Source: F23-B02 sp963633225 (GTDB lineage: Bacteria > Bacillota > Clostridia > Oscillospirales > Oscillospiraceae). Taken from it: 16,847 bases of DNA. This document shows positions 13,985 through 16,847 of this stretch, piece after piece. Made by a program: the position numbers and the translations under genes. Under the pieces are notes generated by a model. It was not told the origin of the DNA. It made no database searches and saw nothing but the letters and a program-made list of their open reading frames with translations. Each line of letters opens with the position of its first letter. Within the stretch, counting starts at the first letter, position 1. Location of the stretch: NCBI GenBank assembly GCA_963633225.1, contig CAVGXR010000022.1, forward strand, positions 1 through 16,847, read 5' to 3'.

Positions 13985-14140
13985 ATGGAAAAAGAACTGC
14001 TTGAAAATGCCGGATTCGGCACACGTGCAGTCCACGCGGGCAGCATCAGGGACACGCAGTACGGCTCTCTGACGATGTCCATCTATCAGACCTCGACCTT
14101 CTTCTTTGAAAGCTGTGAGCAGGCCTTCGAAAAGCTCTGA
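13985..14140 (+). pseudogene. Remnant of a Cys/Met-metabolism PLP-dependent enzyme
   Basis: The 51 codons encode a clear N-terminus of the methionine gamma-lyase / O-acetylhomoserine sulfhydrylase / cystathionine lyase family: NAGFGTRAVHAGSIRDTQYG, then SLTMSIYQTSTFFFESCEQ. Family members are about 400 residues; the PLP-binding core, including the catalytic lysine, is absent. After SCEQ the frame reads AFEKL and stops, which looks like a family C-terminus, so an internal deletion joining both ends of the gene is plausible. The only Shine-Dalgarno-like sequence (AAGGA) is better spaced for an out-of-frame ATG at 13980 than for 13985. It is almost surely enzymatically dead. A short functional peptide cannot be excluded but has no support. 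Confidence 0.82.
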
Positions 14141-14153
14141 GCACAAGCAGCGT

Positions 14154-14187
14154 AAACCTCCCGCAGCCCTTCAGCTGCGGGAGGTTT
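14154..14187 (+). terminator. Perfect 14-bp hairpin after the PLP-enzyme remnant
   Basis: AAACCTCCCGCAGC (14154-14167) and GCTGCGGGAGGTTT (14174-14187) pair perfectly around CCTTCA. Only three T residues end the stem, so it is a modest terminator. A diverged copy lies at 14471-14504. The 19 bases from 14149 to 14167 are repeated exactly at 14466-14484. Confidence 0.65.
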
Positions 14188-14192
14188 GAGGC

Positions 14193-14465
14193 TGTCAAAA
14201 AACTATGCTGCTGAGTAGAGATATCCGCGCAGCGGGGGAGTTCGAGGGGTAGCGCAGCGGCGGCACGGGAGTGAATGACATGCCGGTGGCATGTCAGAGC
14301 CGTGCCGTGACCGAGCCGCAGCGAGAAAAGGCCCGCCTCGAGTTAGATAAACCGCCGTCGAAATCCTTGAGACATCAAGGATTTCGGTAAAAGCATTTTG
14401 AAGGTTTTCAAAATGCTCGGCGGAAAAGTGCAGTCAAAAAAATCCCGCAAGGGACTTTTTTGACA
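14193..14465. repeat. MITE-like or structured-RNA element bounded by inverted repeats
   Basis: TGTCAAAAAA (14193-14202) and TTTTTTGACA (14456-14465) are perfect 10-base inverted ends; with the flanking GCTGCGGGAGGTTT arms the similarity spans 29 bases (14174-14202 against 14456-14484) with four mismatches. Inside are a nested hairpin (GGCACGG/CCGTGCC around TGACATGCC/GGCATGTCA, 14262-14306) and a three-way junction. The junction has a base CCGCCG/CGGCGG (14352-14357, 14418-14423) and two perfect arms of 12 bp (14359-14386, loop GACA) and 11 bp (14392-14417, loop GGTT). At the end is a 14-bp hairpin capped by a GCAA tetraloop (14433-14464). There is no coding frame of note. No target-site duplication was found. 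It accounts for the long gene-free stretch here. Confidence 0.68.
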
Positions 14466-14470
14466 AGCGT

Positions 14471-14510
14471 AAACCTCCCGCAGCTAAACAGCAGTGGGAG
14501 GTTTTTCTTT
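14471..14510 (+). terminator. Plus-strand intrinsic terminator, diverged copy of the 14154 hairpin
   Basis: AAACCTCCCGCAGC pairs with GCAGTGGGAGGTTT with one A-A mismatch and a G-U pair around TAAACA, followed by a T-rich run (TTTTTCTTTTTT). It is oriented to stop plus-strand transcription. It ends two bases before the hypA stop and could also serve weakly on the minus strand. Confidence 0.7.
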
Positions 14511-14511
14511 T

Positions 14512-14850
14512 TTATGCTATGCTCATGAGCCGGACATCTCTGCCGGACAGAATTTCTTTTGCCATGCTTGAGCAGCAGGGGCATTTACCCTCGTTTTTCA
14601 TAACGTTATACATTGCACCGCAATCACTGCAAAGCGCCTCACCCGGGACGGTTTTCAGCTCCATTTCGGCATTTTTGAGTATGGGAAACTGCGCTTTGAC
14701 ATAGTCAAAGTATTCGGTAAACACATTCGGCAGCACGCCGGCAAGCTCGCCGAGCTCAAGCGAGATCACATGTATCTCCTCAAGGCCGTTTTCCTCGGCG
14801 CACCGAGCGGCGGTTTCCGCTGCGGAATAAAGTATTCCTATCTCGTGCAT
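14512..14850 (-). CDS. hypA: Hydrogenase nickel metallochaperone HypA
   Basis: This 112-residue protein matches HypA/HybF in length and motifs. The N-terminus MHEIGI supplies the His2/Glu3 nickel site, VISLELGELAGVLPNVFTEY follows, and the zinc site is CSDC (74-77) with CPCC (90-93). HypA delivers nickel to the large subunit of [NiFe]-hydrogenases and in some species to urease. GAGGG precedes the ATG. The gene begins 9 bases after the oxidoreductase stop, so both are on one transcript, which suggests a redox or hydrogenase-linked operon extending to the right of the window. No other hyp gene or hydrogenase subunit is present here. Confidence 0.9.
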   Translation of the reverse strand: MHEIGILYSAAETAARCAEENGLEEIHVISLELGELAGVLPNVFTEYFDYVKAQFPILKNAEMELKTVPGEALCSDCGAMYNVMKNEGKCPCCSSMAKEILSGRDVRLMSIA

Positions 14851-14859
14851 GATCTGCCC

Positions 14860-16847
14860 TCACTTTTTCTTTGACGGCTTGTGGTATTTTGCACCCGAGG
14901 CATAAGACACATCGGGGTCTATCTTGGATACGCCGACCTCAACAGTCTTGACGGTAGGCTCATGGAACTTGCTCCAGACCATTCTTCTGCCCACCTCGCC
15001 GAGCACTGCGGGCACAAGCTGCTCTCTCGTGCATGGAGTGCACTCAAACACGCGGCGCAGATGTATTGCATCAAACTTGCAGCGGGTCGTGCACACACCG
15101 CAGCCGAGACACATATTTTCGTCCACATGAGAAGCACCGCACTTGAGGCAGCGGGCTGTTTCCGCCTTGACCTGCTCCTCGGTGAATACCTCGCGGTCAT
15201 CGCTGAACGTGCGTGCCTTTGACGCAGTTCGCTTGCAGCTCTGACGGTGAGCATTATCATAGCTGCCGAACAGTACATTGTCCTTGTCGATCTCATGATA
15301 GAGATTGCGGTCGCGCCCTGTCCTGAGGTTTCCACCCCATACAAAGCGATGTATAGAATCCGCACCCTCTTTGCCGCAGGCGATTGCGTCAATTGACCAT
15401 TGCGGACCCGTAAACACATCGCCTCCGACAAATATGTCGGGAACGGAGGTCTGGAAGGTCTGCTTGTCAGCTTCGGGATAATTGCCGCCGCGCAGCACTA
15501 CATTCTCGCCCTTGAGGAGTTCTCCCCAGACCACACTCTGTCCGACTGCCAGCACAACATGGCTGCACGGAACGGTCACGGTATCGTTCTCGTCGAACAC
15601 GGGACTGAATTTCCCGTTTTCGTCCCTTACCGACAGGCACTTTTTAAATACAACGCCCGTGACATTGCCGTCCTCTGTCAGTATCTCCTTCGGCCCCCAG
15701 CCGCAGCCGACAATAACGCCGTCCGCTTCTGCCTCGTCCATCTCGTCCTGAGCTGCCGGCATTTCTTCGCGGGATTCAAGGCAATACATATATGTTTTGC
15801 CCGCACCGAGACGTACGGCTGTGCGCGCCGTATCCACAGCGACATTGCCGCCGCCGATGATGACCGCGTCGCCATTGAGTTTGCTGTCCGTTCCATATTT
15901 CTGAAGAAAGTCCACAGCTGCAATAACGCCGCCGGCATCCTCACCAGGTACATTGACGCTGCGCCCGCCCTGACAGCCGATCGCAATATAAAATGCCTCA
16001 TAGCCCTGCTCGCGCAGCTGCTGTATCGTTACGTCTTTGCCGACCTCAACGCCGCACTTAAACTCCGCACCGAGCTGACGGATAACGTCGATTTCAGCGT
16101 CAAGTACATCCTTTTCAAGGCGGAAGTTCGGCACTCCATAGCGCAGCATACCGCCTATCTTATCGTGCTTTTCAAATACGGTGACATGCTCACCCTCGAC
16201 CTCGAGGTAGTAGGCACATGCAAGTCCGGCGGGTCCGCCGCCGATCACGGCAACCTTTTTCCCGTCCTTACGGGTTATCTTCTTTTTGGGGATGTATCTA
16301 GTTTCGGCCTCAAGATCGCGGTGCGCAAGGAATTTTTTCACCTCGTCTATTGCCACCGGCTGGTCTATGCTGCCGCGGGTACATGCCGCCTCGCAGCGGC
16401 GGTTACAGATAGAGCCGCAGACAGCGGGCAGAGGATTGTTGTGCTTGATGAGCTCCAGCGCCTCGTCATATTTGCCGAGAGCCGCCAAGCGCAGATAGCC
16501 CTCGACGGCCACATGTGCCGGACATGCCGTTTTGCACGGCGCAGTCCCTGTTTCAGCCCAGACATTTTCACGCTCATAAAGATAATCAGGATGCCAGCGC
16601 TCCTCACCCCACTTGAGGTATTCGTGCGGGGTCTCGCGGTAGTGATATTGCAGAGGCTTTTTCGGGTCAAGCCTCTGCCCCATGCGCACGGCGTTTTCCG
16701 GACAGGTCTCGACACACATTCCACAGGCCACGCATTTTTCAGGATCGACCTGCGCCACGAAATTGGAGCGGGTCATGCTCGAGTTTACGGAGTACATATC
16801 CGCACGAAGAGTGTAGCAGGTTTTATAGTCGCAGTTGCAGATATATT
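14860..16847 (-). CDS. GltD-like FAD/NAD(P) oxidoreductase with ferredoxin domains (partial, N-terminus off the window)
   Basis: The frame is open from the right edge, so the true start lies outside. The ATG at 16797 is only an internal Met: the 16 codons before it read YICNCDYKTCYTLRAD, a Cys-rich segment like those N-terminal to related proteins. Counting from that Met, a 4Fe-4S site (CVACGMCVETCP) is at 22-33. A GltD-type Fe-S helical region follows (CKTACPAHVAVEGYLRLAAL, CGSICNRRCEAAC), then FAD-binding VAVIGGGPAGLACAYY near 183 and NAD(P)-binding GGGNVAVDTARTA near 312. VGGDVFTGPQWSIDAIACG is the second FAD contact. A C-terminal ferredoxin cluster (CLGCGVCTTRC) is near 562. It should move electrons between NAD(P)H and ferredoxin-like partners; lack of the glutamate synthase large subunit nearby argues against a true GltD. 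Confidence 0.9.
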   Translation of the reverse strand, partial: YICNCDYKTCYTLRADMYSVNSSMTRSNFVAQVDPEKCVACGMCVETCPENAVRMGQRLDPKKPLQYHYRETPHEYLKWGEERWHPDYLYERENVWAETGTAPCKTACPAHVAVEGYLRLAALGKYDEALELIKHNNPLPAVCGSICNRRCEAACTRGSIDQPVAIDEVKKFLAHRDLEAETRYIPKKKITRKDGKKVAVIGGGPAGLACAYYLEVEGEHVTVFEKHDKIGGMLRYGVPNFRLEKDVLDAEIDVIRQLGAEFKCGVEVGKDVTIQQLREQGYEAFYIAIGCQGGRSVNVPGEDAGGVIAAVDFLQKYGTDSKLNGDAVIIGGGNVAVDTARTAVRLGAGKTYMYCLESREEMPAAQDEMDEAEADGVIVGCGWGPKEILTEDGNVTGVVFKKCLSVRDENGKFSPVFDENDTVTVPCSHVVLAVGQSVVWGELLKGENVVLRGGNYPEADKQTFQTSVPDIFVGGDVFTGPQWSIDAIACGKEGADSIHRFVWGGNLRTGRDRNLYHEIDKDNVLFGSYDNAHRQSCKRTASKARTFSDDREVFTEEQVKAETARCLKCGASHVDENMCLGCGVCTTRCKFDAIHLRRVFECTPCTREQLVPAVLGEVGRRMVWSKFHEPTVKTVEVGVSKIDPDVSYASGAKYHKPSKKK

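Noticed and set aside
14174..14484. CRISPR array
   Set aside because: The repeats are inverted and structured, with no regular short direct repeats separated by unique spacers.

Overview
The window looks like a chromosomal segment of a moderately GC-rich Gram-positive anaerobe of the Clostridia, probably an Oscillospiraceae/Ruminococcaceae-type gut bacterium. This is inferred from the T-box riboswitch, GGAGG ribosome binding sites, lipobox-type substrate-binding lipoproteins, SLH surface anchoring, PadR/HxlR/XRE regulators and a ferredoxin-containing GltD-like oxidoreductase. I cannot name a species from sequence alone.

Region 1 (1-2,370, minus strand). This is an ABC importer operon of the TrpX/TrpY class: a lipoprotein binding protein followed by a permease that runs off the left edge, where an ATPase is expected. 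A consensus promoter, a 51-codon leader ORF rich in Tyr and Phe codons, mutually exclusive RNA arms and a strong intrinsic terminator precede it. This is the layout of an aromatic amino acid transcription attenuator and is the most interesting candidate here.

Region 2 (2,397-7,900, minus strand). One very large gene encodes a 1,737-residue secreted protein: signal peptide, FMN-binding domain with an SGAT flavinylation motif, long GLUG-type repeat regions, a Cys-rich repeat block and three C-terminal SLH domains. Three copies of the palindrome GTTAGC-N4-GCTAAC lie in its upstream region.

Region 3 (7,939-11,271, plus strand). A T-box riboswitch whose specifier reads UGG (Trp) controls a complete trpX-trpY-trpZ tryptophan ABC importer operon that ends in a bidirectional terminator. 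The window therefore holds two paralogous importers of one class, each with a different attenuation device, on either side of the surface flavoprotein.

Region 4 (11,255-13,870). This is a run of small regulatory modules: a divergent XRE regulator/47-residue protein pair sharing two palindromic operators, a split-barrel flavin-binding protein followed by an HxlR regulator, and a PadR regulator overlapping a four-helix membrane protein gene, with a strong promoter embedded in a palindrome.

Region 5 (13,985-14,510). A 51-codon remnant of a Cys/Met-metabolism PLP enzyme is followed by a gene-free 370-base stretch. That stretch is an array of near-perfect hairpins, including a three-way junction, bracketed by inverted repeats. 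It resembles a MITE-like or structured-RNA repeat.

Region 6 (14,512-16,847, minus strand). HypA, a hydrogenase nickel metallochaperone, lies 9 bases after a GltD-like FAD/NAD(P) iron-sulfur oxidoreductase whose reading frame stays open through the right edge.
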